DNA of 64,000 nt from Bog-473 sp963751335 (lineage in GTDB: Bacteria; Actinomycetota; Acidimicrobiia; Acidimicrobiales; RAAP-2): assembly GCA_963751335.1 (NCBI GenBank), contig CAVVUB010000008.1:806001-870000 (forward strand), in the 5' to 3' direction. Below the pieces are notes generated by a model. The model did no database searches, was not told the DNA's origin, and saw nothing but the letters and a program-made list of their open reading frames with translations. The position numbers and the translations under genes were made by a program. Positions 8,218 to 17,308 of the stretch are shown one piece after another; within the stretch, counting starts at the first letter, position 1; each line of letters opens with the position of its first letter.

Positions 8218-9901
8218 CCCCGACGCGGCGACTCACAGTCACGGCGGCGCACGCCATACCCACGCGCACGGCCACACGGCCCACGCCCACGACTACGCCG
8301 TGCCAGACCTGCCCGAGGCGGTCGACATCTTCGACACCATCCTCCGCGACGGGAGCCAACAGGAGGGCCTGTCGCTGACCGTCGACGACAAGCTGCGTGT
8401 GGCCGAACAGCTCGACCATCTCGGCGTGAGCTTCATCGAAGGTGGATGGCCCGGCGCCAATCCGAAAGACATCGAGTTCTTCGCTCGGGCCAAGAAGGAG
8501 CTCAAGCTCACCACGGCCACGCTGGTCGCCTTCGGATCGACGCGTCGGGCGGGCGTCAAGCCCGAAGAGGACGCCGTATTGGCCAACCTCATCGAGGCCG
8601 GCGCTCCCGTCGCCTGCATCGTGGCGAAGTCCTGGGACCGCCACGTCGACGAGGCGCTGCGCACGACCCTGGACGAGGCGGTGGCCATGGTCGCCGACTC
8701 GGTCCGCTATCTACGAGAACACGATCTGAGGGTCTTCCTCGACGCCGAACACTTCTTCGACGGGTATCGGCGCAACCCCGAATTCGCCCTGTCGGTGCTC
8801 GGCGCGGCGGAAGAGGCCGGCGCAGAGGCATTGGTGCTCTGCGACACGAACGGAGGCTCCCTACCCGACGACGTCGGCCAGGCCGTGGCGGACGTGCGGG
8901 CCCGGACGAGCGCCCAGCTCGGGATCCACTGTCACAACGACGCGGGGTGCGCGGTGGCGAACTCGCTGGTCGCCGTCCAGGCCGGAGTGACCCAGGTGCA
9001 GGGGTGCATCAACGGCTACGGCGAGCGGGCCGGGAACACCGATCTCTCGGCGGCTATCCCGAACCTGTCGCTGAAGCTCAACATCCGGACCATCCCGGCC
9101 GAACGCCTCGAGCGCCTGACCCCGGTCGCCCACCACATCGCAGAGCTGGTCAACATCGCGCCCGACCCTCAGCAGCCCTATGTCGGCCATTCGGTGTTTG
9201 CGCACAAGGGCGGCCTGCATGCCAGTGCGGTGGCCCGCAGCGCCGACCTCTACGAGCATGTCCCGCCCAACTCGGTCGGGAACGGGACCCGGGTGGTCGT
9301 CTCGGAGATGGCCGGCCGCTCCACGTTGGCCATGAAGGCCGCCGAACTCGGTCTCGACCTCGACGGCGAGGTCATCGGGCGGGTCCTCGACGAACTGAAG
9401 CACCTGGAGCACGAGGGCTATCACTTCGAGGTGGCGGACGGTTCCCTCGAGCTGTTGCTGCGCAGAGCAACCGGGTGGGCTCCCGACTTCTTCACGGTCG
9501 AGTCCTTCCGCGTCATCACCGACCACGGGGATCGGGCGGAGGCCGCAGTCGTCGCCAACGTCATGTCCGGTGTGATGACCGAGGCGACGGTGAAGGTGCA
9601 CGTCGGTGCCGAGCGCATCGTCGCGGTGGCCGAGGGTAACGGGCCGGTCAACGCCTTGGACGGAGCGCTGCGCGGTGCCATCGGTCCTCGCTTCCCGGTG
9701 CTCGCGAGCATGCATCTGACGGACTACCGGGTGCGTGTCCTCGACACCGGTCGCGGTACCGGTGCCGTCACCCGGGTTCTGGTCGACACGACGGACGGTC
9801 AGCGCACCTGGACCACGATCGGGGTTTCGGAGAACATCATCGAGGCGAGCTGGCAGGCCCTCTACGACTCCATCCTGTTCGGCTTGCTCCACGCGAGCTG
9901 A
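8207..9901 (+). CDS. cimA: (R)-citramalate synthase with His-rich N-terminus
   Basis: 564 residues. Claisen condensation of pyruvate and acetyl-CoA to citramalate, opening the threonine-independent route to isoleucine that then uses LeuCD and LeuB. The HMGL-like barrel has FDTILRDGSQQEG (about 42-54) and the metal site GIHCHNDAGCAVAN; the C-terminal third is the LeuA-type dimer/allosteric domain. ATG 8207 sits 10 nt after AAGGAG and inside the end of ilvE. Residues 10-28 hold eight histidines, an addition not expected in the family. A later GTG near 8300 would remove it, but lacks as good a ribosome site. CimA rather than LeuA or NifV because of the DGSQ(Q)EG form and the neighbours. Confidence 0.88.
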   Translation: MSTDPDAATHSHGGARHTHAHGHTAHAHDYAVPDLPEAVDIFDTILRDGSQQEGLSLTVDDKLRVAEQLDHLGVSFIEGGWPGANPKDIEFFARAKKELKLTTATLVAFGSTRRAGVKPEEDAVLANLIEAGAPVACIVAKSWDRHVDEALRTTLDEAVAMVADSVRYLREHDLRVFLDAEHFFDGYRRNPEFALSVLGAAEEAGAEALVLCDTNGGSLPDDVGQAVADVRARTSAQLGIHCHNDAGCAVANSLVAVQAGVTQVQGCINGYGERAGNTDLSAAIPNLSLKLNIRTIPAERLERLTPVAHHIAELVNIAPDPQQPYVGHSVFAHKGGLHASAVARSADLYEHVPPNSVGNGTRVVVSEMAGRSTLAMKAAELGLDLDGEVIGRVLDELKHLEHEGYHFEVADGSLELLLRRATGWAPDFFTVESFRVITDHGDRAEAAVVANVMSGVMTEATVKVHVGAERIVAVAEGNGPVNALDGALRGAIGPRFPVLASMHLTDYRVRVLDTGRGTGAVTRVLVDTTDGQRTWTTIGVSENIIEASWQALYDSILFGLLHAS

Positions 9902-9952
9902 GACAGACGCGGCACACGTGGCTTCTGGGAGTATCACGACGGGAACACCACG

Positions 9953-11593
9953 ATGACCGTGCTCAGCCGGCTGGCCGGCCCGCTCCTGAAGCTGCCTCCA
10001 CCCGAGACCCGCGCCGTCTCGGTCGAGCGCGATCTCGTGGCCAAGATGGCGGACGGGGTCGCGCTGCTGGCGGACCGATGGTTCCCCACGCGGCCCTCGG
10101 GCGACGTGCCCACCCTGCTGATCCGCACGCCGTACGGACGGCGCATCATGGGACCGCTCGGGCGGCTCTTCGCCGAGCGCGGCTACCAGACCGTGATCCA
10201 GAGCTGCCGGGGCACCTTCGGGTCGGGGGGTGCCTGGGAGCCGCTTCGACACGAGCAGTCCGACGGGCACGCCACGCTCCACTGGGTGGCGGGTCAGGCC
10301 TGGTTCGACGGTCGACTCGTCACGTGGGGAGCCAGCTATCTCGGCATGACGCAGTGGGCGGTCGCTGCGGACCCGCCCGAGTTCCTCAAGGCCATGGCGC
10401 TGGACGTGACCGCGGCGAATTCCCGGGATGCCTTCGTCTACCCCGGTGGCTCCTTCGCGCTGGAGATGGCGCTGAGCTGGGCCTACCAGCTCAAGCATCA
10501 GGAGCTCGGCTGGCGCACCGTGCTGCGAACGCAAGCCCGCAGCGCCAAGGTGGTCGCACGGGCCGCGGAGATCCTCCCTCTGGGCAAGGCCGACGCCGAG
10601 GCGGTCGGCGAGCCGGTACCGGCGTACCAGGACTGGCTCGAGCACAGCGAGCCGGGCGACGAGTGGTGGGACGTGACGGATTTCAGCCGCCGCCTGGGTC
10701 GCGTCCCCCCGTCGAGCTTCGTGGGGGGCTGGTACGACATCTTTCTCGCCGCCCAGGTCGCCGACTACGAAGGTGTGCGCCGGGCCGGTCGGTCCGGGCG
10801 GCTCACCATCGGCCCTTGGACACATTCGTCCCCCGGGTTGGTCGGCGAGAGCGTTCGTGACGGCCTTTCCTGGTTCGACGCACAGCTCGGCCGGAGCGAC
10901 GGCCTCGAGCGGGCCCCGGTGCGGGTCTTCGTCATGGGGAGGAACCGGTGGGAGGAGTTCTCTCTGTGGCCGCCGGCGGCGGAGGAGCGACGCTGGTACC
11001 TCGGCCCGGAGCGGACGTTGATGCCCGAGCCGGGGCCGGCACGTGATCCCGACCGGTTCCACTTCAACCCCCATGACCCGACGCCGGCCGTCGGAGGTGC
11101 CTCGCTCAACCCGGGCACGTCGGGTCCCAAGGACCAGCGCGAGCGTGAGTCACGCCGAGACGTCCTCACCTACACCAGCCCCGTGCTCAAGGAGGAGCTC
11201 GCGGTCGTCGGGCCCCTGCGGGCCACGCTCTTCGTGCGTTCGTCGCTCGCGAACTCGGACTTCTTCGTGCGGCTGTGCGACGTCGACCGGAAGGGGAAGT
11301 CCACCAACATCAGCGACGGGATCCTTCGGCTGAGTCCGGGCTCGGTGAAAGAGGACGACGAGGGAGTGTGCGAGATCGACATCGCCATGTGGCCCACCGC
11401 CAACACGTTCAGGACGGGACACCGGATTCGGCTTCAGGTGTCCAGTGGGGCTCACCCGCTCTATGCGCGCAACCTCGGCACGGGCGAGCCGCTGGCCACC
11501 GGCTCCTCCATGCGTTCGGCCGACCAGGAGGTGTTCGGTGGCGGCGCACGCTCCTCTTCGATCGTCCTGCCGGTGGTCTCGCTGTTCGGGTAG
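9953..11593 (+). CDS. CocE/NonD family serine hydrolase
   Basis: 546 residues, in the range of cocaine-esterase/X-Pro dipeptidyl-peptidase S15 family enzymes, which cleave esters or amides. Nucleophile elbow TWGASYLGMTQWA near residue 125 (Ser), aspartate in GGWYDIF near 263, histidine in TIGPWTH near 285, and a C-terminal jelly-roll domain (LTYTSPVLKEELAVVGPL to the end), all in the family order. No signal peptide. Stands alone, 51 bp after cimA, and precedes an unrelated gene. Substrate unknown. Confidence 0.85.
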   Translation: MTVLSRLAGPLLKLPPPETRAVSVERDLVAKMADGVALLADRWFPTRPSGDVPTLLIRTPYGRRIMGPLGRLFAERGYQTVIQSCRGTFGSGGAWEPLRHEQSDGHATLHWVAGQAWFDGRLVTWGASYLGMTQWAVAADPPEFLKAMALDVTAANSRDAFVYPGGSFALEMALSWAYQLKHQELGWRTVLRTQARSAKVVARAAEILPLGKADAEAVGEPVPAYQDWLEHSEPGDEWWDVTDFSRRLGRVPPSSFVGGWYDIFLAAQVADYEGVRRAGRSGRLTIGPWTHSSPGLVGESVRDGLSWFDAQLGRSDGLERAPVRVFVMGRNRWEEFSLWPPAAEERRWYLGPERTLMPEPGPARDPDRFHFNPHDPTPAVGGASLNPGTSGPKDQRERESRRDVLTYTSPVLKEELAVVGPLRATLFVRSSLANSDFFVRLCDVDRKGKSTNISDGILRLSPGSVKEDDEGVCEIDIAMWPTANTFRTGHRIRLQVSSGAHPLYARNLGTGEPLATGSSMRSADQEVFGGGARSSSIVLPVVSLFG

Positions 11594-11634
11594 GGAATGG
11601 GTCCGCTCGCACCCCTCGGAGTAGCCTGCCCGCC

Positions 11635-12132
11635 ATGACGCAGCCCACCTTTGTCCCTATCGCCGAGGCCGATCAGGTGCGTCCGGCCCGCCACCTTCAC
11701 GTGCCTGGTGCCTGGACGACCTCGCGACCGGCCGAGCTGGTGGTGCCCACCCCGGGCCGGGGCAGGGGCATGGGCACGGGCACGCCCGGTCCCGACTCGG
11801 GCTTCGCTCTCCGCCTGGCCAAGCGTTTTGAACACGACCTGCGGCTCGACGAGGGAGAGTCCGAGCACGACGTGGTGCTCGGCGTGGCCCTGATCGCGGC
11901 CAAGCGCGCCGCGTTGTTCGGTCGGGCCCCCTGCATCTATGACGTCCGTCTTGCCCTCGACCTGTGGGGCTTTCTCGAGGACGCCCCGGCTGAATTGAAG
12001 GTGGCACGACGGGCCGCCTTTTCGGGGGTCGGGCACGACTACGTCGTCCAGCGGGCGCTGGTCGACGACATCCCCGAAGAGACCCTTCGGCTGAAACCAG
12101 AAGACGCCACGGGCGCAGCCGTCTCCCACTAG
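11635..12132 (+). CDS. Hypothetical protein, 165 aa
   Basis: I do not recognise this protein. ATG 11635 is the first plausible start after the hydrolase. The first 60 residues include a Gly-rich stretch (PGRGRGMGTGTPGPDSGFA) and the rest is a predicted helical region (RLAKRFEHDLRL, VVLGVALIAAKRAALFG, VRLALDLWGFL). No transmembrane segment, cysteine pair or known motif. Codon use is like its neighbours. It is followed after 18 bp by an alpha/beta hydrolase on the same strand, so the two may be co-transcribed. Confidence 0.65.
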   Translation: MTQPTFVPIAEADQVRPARHLHVPGAWTTSRPAELVVPTPGRGRGMGTGTPGPDSGFALRLAKRFEHDLRLDEGESEHDVVLGVALIAAKRAALFGRAPCIYDVRLALDLWGFLEDAPAELKVARRAAFSGVGHDYVVQRALVDDIPEETLRLKPEDATGAAVSH

Positions 12133-12150
12133 GTCGGTTCCCTCGATTCG

Positions 12151-13002
12151 GTGACGACGATCGGTGCCATCGACCGTCTCGAGATCGAGGCGGGCGGGTT
12201 GACCTTCACCGGGCGGGCCTGCGGCCCCCATGGAGGCCGGCCGGTTCTGCTCCTTCACGGGTTTCCCCAGACCTCCTGGGCCTGGCGAGACGAGCTGTGG
12301 GCGCTGGCCGCCGAGGGCTATCGGGCTGTTGCGCCCGACCAGCGTGGGTACTGTTCGGGCGCTCGGCCGACGGAGCCCGAGGCGTACGCCACGGAGCGGC
12401 TGACCGGGGATGTCCTGGCGCTGGCCGACTCCATGGAGATGGACAGCTTCGATCTCGTCGGGCACGACTGGGGCGGCATGCTGGCCTGGCTGGTGGCTTC
12501 CCAGCGTCCCGATCGGGTGCGCTCGTTGAGCGTCGTCTCGACCCCGCACCCGCTGGCGCTCGGGCGAGCCAGCGGCCAGGGAGACGAAGACGGCGCCACC
12601 GCGTTCCTCTGCACACCTGAGGAGCCCGAGCGGCTGCTCTTGGGCGCGGACGGTTCGGGTGGCGGCCTGGCCGCGGTCCTGGCCGATTCCGGACTCGACG
12701 ACGACGACGCCAGCATGTACGTCACCGCCCTCAGCGAGCCCGGTGCCCTGACGGCCGCGCTCAACTGGTTCCGTGCCATGGACGCGACGTCGCTCGAGGA
12801 CCTGCCACCGGTGAGCGTGCCGACGCTCTACGTGTGGTCCACGGGTGACGGGGCATTCGGTCGTGACGTGGCGGAGGCCACCTCGGCCCACGTGTGCGGC
12901 CCCTACGCCTTCGAGGTGCTCGAGGAGGTGTCGCACTGGATCCCCGAGATGGCGCCCGGGCAGCTGTCACCGCTGCTCGTCCGCCATCTGGCGGCGACCT
13001 GA
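12151..13002 (+). CDS. Alpha/beta hydrolase, epoxide hydrolase-like
   Basis: 283 residues from GTG 12151. The oxyanion-hole motif LLHGFPQTSWAWR (about 31-43) and nucleophile elbow VGHDWGGM (about 104-111) with Asp as nucleophile are the pattern of epoxide hydrolases and haloalkane dehalogenases. The second acid is in YVWSTGDGAFG and the histidine in EEVSHWIPE. HGFPxxxxxWR favours an epoxide hydrolase over a dehalogenase. Precedes acyl-CoA metabolism genes on the same strand. Confidence 0.82.
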   Translation: MTTIGAIDRLEIEAGGLTFTGRACGPHGGRPVLLLHGFPQTSWAWRDELWALAAEGYRAVAPDQRGYCSGARPTEPEAYATERLTGDVLALADSMEMDSFDLVGHDWGGMLAWLVASQRPDRVRSLSVVSTPHPLALGRASGQGDEDGATAFLCTPEEPERLLLGADGSGGGLAAVLADSGLDDDDASMYVTALSEPGALTAALNWFRAMDATSLEDLPPVSVPTLYVWSTGDGAFGRDVAEATSAHVCGPYAFEVLEEVSHWIPEMAPGQLSPLLVRHLAAT

Positions 13003-13044
13003 AGGGGCTCCGAACAACCGTTCGACGTCTGCGACAATGAGCGG

Positions 13045-14199
13045 GTGAGCACGCCGACCTTCGACCTGACCGACGTCCAGCGGGACTTCCGCCAGATCAT
13101 GCGCACCTTCGCCGAGGAGAAGGTGGCGCCCCATGCCGCCGAGGTGGACCGGAACGCGGAGTTCCCCTGGAAGTCCTTCGAGGCATGCAGGGAGATGGAG
13201 TTGCCCGCGCTCGGCATTCCCGAGGCGTACGGCGGTGCAGGGGCGGACACCGTCACTCAGGCCATCGCAGCCGAGGAGCTGGCCCGGGTGTGCGCCTCGA
13301 CTGCCCTCACCATCCTCATCTCGAAGCTGGGCATGACCCCGGTCATGAACTGGGGCAGCGAGGAGCTCAAGCGGACCTACATGCCGCGCGTGGCCGCAGG
13401 AGAGATCCAGGCCAGCTACTGCCTGTCCGAAGCCGACGCCGGGAGCGACGTCGCCGCCATGCGAGCTCGCGCTGTCCGTGACGGCGACGACTACGTGTTG
13501 AACGGCTCCAAGTACTGGATCACGAACGCCGGGATCTCCGACGTGTACATCGTCTTCGCGAAGACCGATCCGGATGCAGGCAGCCGTGGCATCTCGTGCT
13601 TCCTGGTCGAGAAGGAGTGGGGCGTCCACATCGCCAAGCACGAGGACAAGCTTGGGCTTCGGGGCAGCCCCACGGGAGAGGTCATCCTCGATGCGGTGCG
13701 GGTCCCGGGTTCACATCGGATCGGCGAGGAGGGGCAAGGCTTCACCATCGCCATGCACACGCTCGACCGCAGCCGTCCGACTATCGGTGCCCAGGCGGTG
13801 GGCATCGCCCAAGGAGCCATCGACTACGCGGCGGGGTACATGAAGCAGCGACGCGCCTTCGGTGGCCCGATTGCGGACCTGCAAGGTTTGCGATTCATGT
13901 TGGCCGACATGGCGACCCGGACGGAGGCGGCACGCGCGCTGGTCTACCGGGCCTGCGCCATGGTCGATGACGACCAGTCCGGAGAGCTCACCAAGTACGG
14001 CGCCATGGCCAAGGCCTTCGCGTCGGACACCGCGATGTCGGTGACGGTCGACGCCGTCCAGCTGCTCGGCGGGTACGGCTACACCAAGGACTTCCCCGTG
14101 GAACGCTTCTTGCGCGACGCCAAGGTCACGCAGATCTACGAGGGGACCAACCAGGTCCAGAAGGTGGTCATCGCCCGGGAGATCCTCAAGGAGTTCTGA
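13045..14199 (+). CDS. Acyl-CoA dehydrogenase
   Basis: 384 residues, FAD enzyme introducing the alpha,beta double bond in acyl-CoA. Motifs in order: YCLSEADAGSDVAAMRARA (FAD site) near 128-147, WITNAGISD, LGLRGSPTGEV, and the catalytic base in TQIYEGTNQVQK near 366. Similar to short-chain/isovaleryl-type dehydrogenases. GTG 13045 is used because ATG 13037 is followed at once by an in-frame stop. Single gene between an epoxide hydrolase-like gene and the operator region of the thiolase. Confidence 0.9.
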   Translation: MSTPTFDLTDVQRDFRQIMRTFAEEKVAPHAAEVDRNAEFPWKSFEACREMELPALGIPEAYGGAGADTVTQAIAAEELARVCASTALTILISKLGMTPVMNWGSEELKRTYMPRVAAGEIQASYCLSEADAGSDVAAMRARAVRDGDDYVLNGSKYWITNAGISDVYIVFAKTDPDAGSRGISCFLVEKEWGVHIAKHEDKLGLRGSPTGEVILDAVRVPGSHRIGEEGQGFTIAMHTLDRSRPTIGAQAVGIAQGAIDYAAGYMKQRRAFGGPIADLQGLRFMLADMATRTEAARALVYRACAMVDDDQSGELTKYGAMAKAFASDTAMSVTVDAVQLLGGYGYTKDFPVERFLRDAKVTQIYEGTNQVQKVVIAREILKEF

Positions 14200-14349
14200 G
14201 CGGCGGGACCGGACGTCAACGTGGAGCACCGGCCCTCGGGCGCATTTCTCTCGAGGCGATGTTCCCTGCCCGGAAGCGTGAGGGTCCCGGCCTCGAGCGG
14301 TAGCGTGCTCCGCCCCGTCCGGAGGCAGGGCGTTGGCCCCCGGCGGCAC

Positions 14350-14377
14350 GGTCCGGGCAGACTGCCGGGGCCGGACC
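14350..14377 (+). other. GC-rich inverted repeat after acyl-CoA dehydrogenase
   Basis: GGTCCGG (14350-14356) and CCGGACC (14371-14377) pair perfectly around 14 nt; no T-run follows. The 273-bp gap 14200-14472 otherwise holds only the operator at 14397 and the thiolase ribosome site (AGGAGGG about 14457). Confidence 0.25.
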
Positions 14378-14396
14378 CGGAGGGCTGGTGTTAAAG

Positions 14397-14412
14397 TTAG
14401 AACAGGTTCTAA
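14397..14412 (+). promoter_or_regulatory. KstR-like operator upstream of thiolase
   Basis: TTAGAACAGGTTCTAA: seven-base perfect arms around AG. The inner 14 bases TAGAACAGGTTCTA match the published mycobacterial KstR pattern TNNAACNNGTTNNA at every fixed position. It lies 60 nt before the thiolase start and overlaps a possible -10 (TAAATT). A TetR-family repressor of lipid or sterol catabolism is the likely ligand; no such regulator is encoded in the window. Confidence 0.6.
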
Positions 14413-14472
14413 ATTGTGCCCACAGGGGCAGCCGGCCCAGGGCCGGTCTTCGCAGCAGGAGGGTCGTTCGTC

Positions 14473-15648
14473 ATGGCGCAGCCGGTAATCATCGAGGCGG
14501 TCCGCACCCCGATCGGGAAGCGCAACGGCTGGCTCTCGGGCCTCCGTGCGCCCGACCTCCTCGGTGCCGCCCAGGTCGAGGTGGTCAAGCGTGCGGGCAT
14601 CGACCCGGCCTCGGTCGAGCAGGTCATCGGCGGATGCGTGACTCAGGCCGGCGAGCAGGGTTTCAACGTGACGCGTACGTCGTGGCTGCTGGCCGGGCTG
14701 CCCTACGACGTGGCCGCGACGACCATCGACTGCCAGTGCGGCTCGTCGCAGCAGGCCAACCACATGGCCAACAACCTCATCGCCGCCGGAGCGGTCGATA
14801 CCGCGATCGGCTGCGGTGTCGAGACCATGAGTCGGATCCCGCTCGGGGCGAACGCCTCGGCCCCCGGCGTGGGCCGCGCCCTCCCCGAGGACCTGCCTTA
14901 CGACATGCCCAGCCAGTTCGAGGCGGCCGAGCGCATCGCCAAGAAGCACGGCATCACACGGGAGAACGTGGACGCCTTCGGGCTCGAGTCTCAGAAGAAG
15001 GCCGCCCGGGCGCAGGCCGAGGATCGTTTCGCCCGCGAGATCTTCGCCGTCGAGGCGCCCATCGTCGGTGAGGAGGGGCCACGGGGCGAGCACGGCGGAG
15101 AGAAGATGGTCGTCGCCAAGGACCAAGGCCCGCGTGACACGACGCTCGAGGGTCTGGCCAAGCTGAAGGCCGTCCTGCCCGACGGCATGCACACCGCGGG
15201 GACGTCCTCGCAGATCTCCGACGGCGCGGCCGCCGTGCTCTGGATGTCAGAGGAGCGGGCCAAGGCGGAGGGACTCAGGCCGCGGGCGAGGATCGTGGCT
15301 CAGGTGCTGGCCGGGTCCGACCCCTACTACCACCTCGACGGCCCGATCGTGGCCACGAGCAAGGTGCTGGCCAAGGCTGGGATGACGATGAAGGACATGG
15401 ACCTCTACGAGGTGAACGAGGCCTTTGCCTCCATCGTGCTGAGCTGGGCCCAGGTACACGAGGCCGACATGGACAAGCTGAACGTCAACGGCGGGGCCAT
15501 CGCGCTGGGCCACCCGGTCGGAGCGACGGGCAGCCGGCTGATCACCACGATTCTGCACGAGCTCGAGCGGACGGACGGCACCTACGGTTTGGTCTCGATG
15601 TGCTGCGGCGGCGCACTGGCCACGGGCACCATCATTGAGCGGCTCTGA
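14473..15648 (+). CDS. Thiolase (acetyl-CoA C-acyltransferase)
   Basis: 391 residues from ATG 14473, chosen for the AGGAGGG site about 10 nt upstream over an upstream in-frame GTG at 14416. Cleaves 3-ketoacyl-CoA in beta-oxidation. The nucleophilic cysteine is in IDCQCGSSQQA (about residue 87-92), the histidine in NVNGGAIALGHPVGATGSR (about 343) and the second cysteine in MCCGGALATGT near 377. NEAFAS block present. Sequence resembles degradative thiolases of the FadA5/FadA6 kind rather than biosynthetic PhaA. Controlled by the KstR-like site at 14397. Confidence 0.92.
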   Translation: MAQPVIIEAVRTPIGKRNGWLSGLRAPDLLGAAQVEVVKRAGIDPASVEQVIGGCVTQAGEQGFNVTRTSWLLAGLPYDVAATTIDCQCGSSQQANHMANNLIAAGAVDTAIGCGVETMSRIPLGANASAPGVGRALPEDLPYDMPSQFEAAERIAKKHGITRENVDAFGLESQKKAARAQAEDRFAREIFAVEAPIVGEEGPRGEHGGEKMVVAKDQGPRDTTLEGLAKLKAVLPDGMHTAGTSSQISDGAAAVLWMSEERAKAEGLRPRARIVAQVLAGSDPYYHLDGPIVATSKVLAKAGMTMKDMDLYEVNEAFASIVLSWAQVHEADMDKLNVNGGAIALGHPVGATGSRLITTILHELERTDGTYGLVSMCCGGALATGTIIERL

Positions 15649-15734
15649 AGCCTGCGCTCCCGCTGACGCCGGCAATCCGAATCCCGTCTTCGCACAACTG
15701 ACCTCACAATCGGCGCCTACCTCCGGAGGGGACC

Positions 15735-16535
15735 GTGTCATCGATATCCACTGAGCACCTGACGTTCGAGCGCGACGGCGCGACGGCCATCGTGACGATG
15801 AACCGGCCCGAGGCCAAGAACGCCCTGAGCCTCCCCATGCTGGTGGGGATGAAGGACGCCTGGGAGGAGATCAACGGCAACGACGACATCCGCTGTGCCA
15901 TCCTCACCGGCGCGGGCGGGACGTTCTGCGCCGGAATGGACCTCAAGGCCATGGGGGGCAGCGACGCCGAGAAATACCAGCGCCGCACGGCCGAAGACCC
16001 GGACCTGCACTGGAAGGCGCTGTTGCGCCACTACGACCTGCACAAGCCGCTCATTGCCGCGGTGGAGGGATGGGCCGTTGCCGGGGGCACCGAGATCCTG
16101 CAGGCCACCCACATCCGCCTCGCCGGTGAAAGTGCTGTCTTCGGCGTGTTCGAGGCCAAGCGCGGCTTGTTTCCCCTTGGCGGCTCGACCGTGCGTCTGC
16201 GCCGCCAGATTCCCTACACCCTGGCCATGGAGCTCCTGCTCACGGCGCGCGAGGTCCCGGCAGAGGAGGCATTGCGCATCGGGCTGATCGGCCACGTCGT
16301 GCCGGACGGCAAAGCTCTCGAACGCGCCCTCGAGATCGCCACCGTCATCGGGCAGAACGGACCCCTGGCCGTGGAGGCGATCCTCCGCAGTGTGCGCGAG
16401 ACCGAAGGCATGTCGGAGATCGACGGGCTGGCCCGCGAGCTCGAGATCGGCTGGCCGGTCTTCGCCAGCAACGACGCGACCGAAGGGCAGAAGGCGTTCG
16501 CCGAGAAGCGCCCGGCCAAATTCACCCGGACGTGA
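15735..16535 (+). CDS. Enoyl-CoA hydratase/isomerase (crotonase)
   Basis: 266 residues from GTG 15735, preceded by GGAGGGG. Crotonase fold: oxyanion-hole segment GTFCAGMDLKAM near 57-68 and second oxyanion glycines EGWAVAGGTEI near 110-120, whose Glu matches the first catalytic residue; FGVFEAKRGLFPLGG supplies the second acidic position. Probably hydrates 2-enoyl-CoA in the same pathway as the thiolase 86 bp upstream. Its stop overlaps the thioesterase start (GTGA 16532-16535). Confidence 0.88.
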   Translation: MSSISTEHLTFERDGATAIVTMNRPEAKNALSLPMLVGMKDAWEEINGNDDIRCAILTGAGGTFCAGMDLKAMGGSDAEKYQRRTAEDPDLHWKALLRHYDLHKPLIAAVEGWAVAGGTEILQATHIRLAGESAVFGVFEAKRGLFPLGGSTVRLRRQIPYTLAMELLLTAREVPAEEALRIGLIGHVVPDGKALERALEIATVIGQNGPLAVEAILRSVRETEGMSEIDGLARELEIGWPVFASNDATEGQKAFAEKRPAKFTRT

Positions 16536-17290
16536 GCGACATCGGTCCCGGCCAGGGCTTCCCCGGCATCGACGGGCCCTCGGAAAGCACGGCCGAGGGC
16601 CCCCTCAACCGGCTGGCCGAGGCGATGCGCCGGATCAGTGCGGTGGCCGTCGGGCAGCCTCTCCCCGAGGCGGAGATCGCCGAGGCGGCGGCGCAGGTCG
16701 AAGCCGTGGCCGACCACCTCGAAACAGCGGCGGAGCCCACCAAGCGGACCCGGGCCCAGCCCGATCCCATCAGTCACCCCCAGGACCACTTCTCGACCAG
16801 TCCCATGGTCGGCTTTGCGAATCCCGTCGCCCCTCCGGTCACGGTGTGGGCCGTCCACGGGGAGGATGGCCACCGCGAGATCAGGGGCACGGTCACCTTC
16901 GGGTACCAGTACGAAGGTCCACCCACCTGCGTGCACGGCGGCGTCGTCGCCGAGCTGTTCGACGAGCTGCTGGGTCTGGCCAACATCGCCGTCGGCGAAG
17001 GCGCCATGACGGGCACGCTGAAGATCCGTTACAACCGGCCGACGCCGCTCCTGGCGCCGCTCGAGCTGGTGGCGCGCAACACCGGTCGCGACGGCCGCAA
17101 GGTCTTCGCCTGGGGCGGGATCTACCACGACGGCGAGCTCACGGCGGAGGCCGAGGGCATCTTCATCGATGTCATGCAGGGCAAGATGCTCGAAATCGTG
17201 CGGGCGAATGCCAACATCGCCGAGGCCCGGCTGGTCGATCCCCAGTGGGAGCGACTCATGGAGCGAGACGGGGCGCGGCGAGAGGATTGA
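16532..17290 (+). CDS. PaaI-type hot-dog thioesterase
   Basis: 252 residues. The C-terminal half is a hot-dog fold with YEGPPTCVHGGVVAELFDELLG, the PaaI/YigI signature in which the HGG helix carries the active site; acyl-CoA hydrolysis is the family role. The N-terminal ~90 residues are an acidic helical extension (PLPEAEIAEAAAQVEAVADH) of unknown use. GTG 16532 overlaps the crotonase stop, giving translational coupling: thioesterase may relieve CoA trapping in this acyl-CoA pathway. Confidence 0.85.
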   Translation: MSDIGPGQGFPGIDGPSESTAEGPLNRLAEAMRRISAVAVGQPLPEAEIAEAAAQVEAVADHLETAAEPTKRTRAQPDPISHPQDHFSTSPMVGFANPVAPPVTVWAVHGEDGHREIRGTVTFGYQYEGPPTCVHGGVVAELFDELLGLANIAVGEGAMTGTLKIRYNRPTPLLAPLELVARNTGRDGRKVFAWGGIYHDGELTAEAEGIFIDVMQGKMLEIVRANANIAEARLVDPQWERLMERDGARRED

Positions 17291-17308
17291 GGCGAGTGGA
17301 ATGAGGGG

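Noticed and set aside
8861..11074. Minus-strand frame of 737 codons opposite cimA and the CocE-like gene
   Set aside because: Overlaps two confident plus-strand genes and has low-complexity composition.
13012..13025. Operator resembling the KstR site before the acyl-CoA dehydrogenase (GAACAACCGTTC)
   Set aside because: Half-sites are four bases apart, not two, and the flanking T and A are missing.
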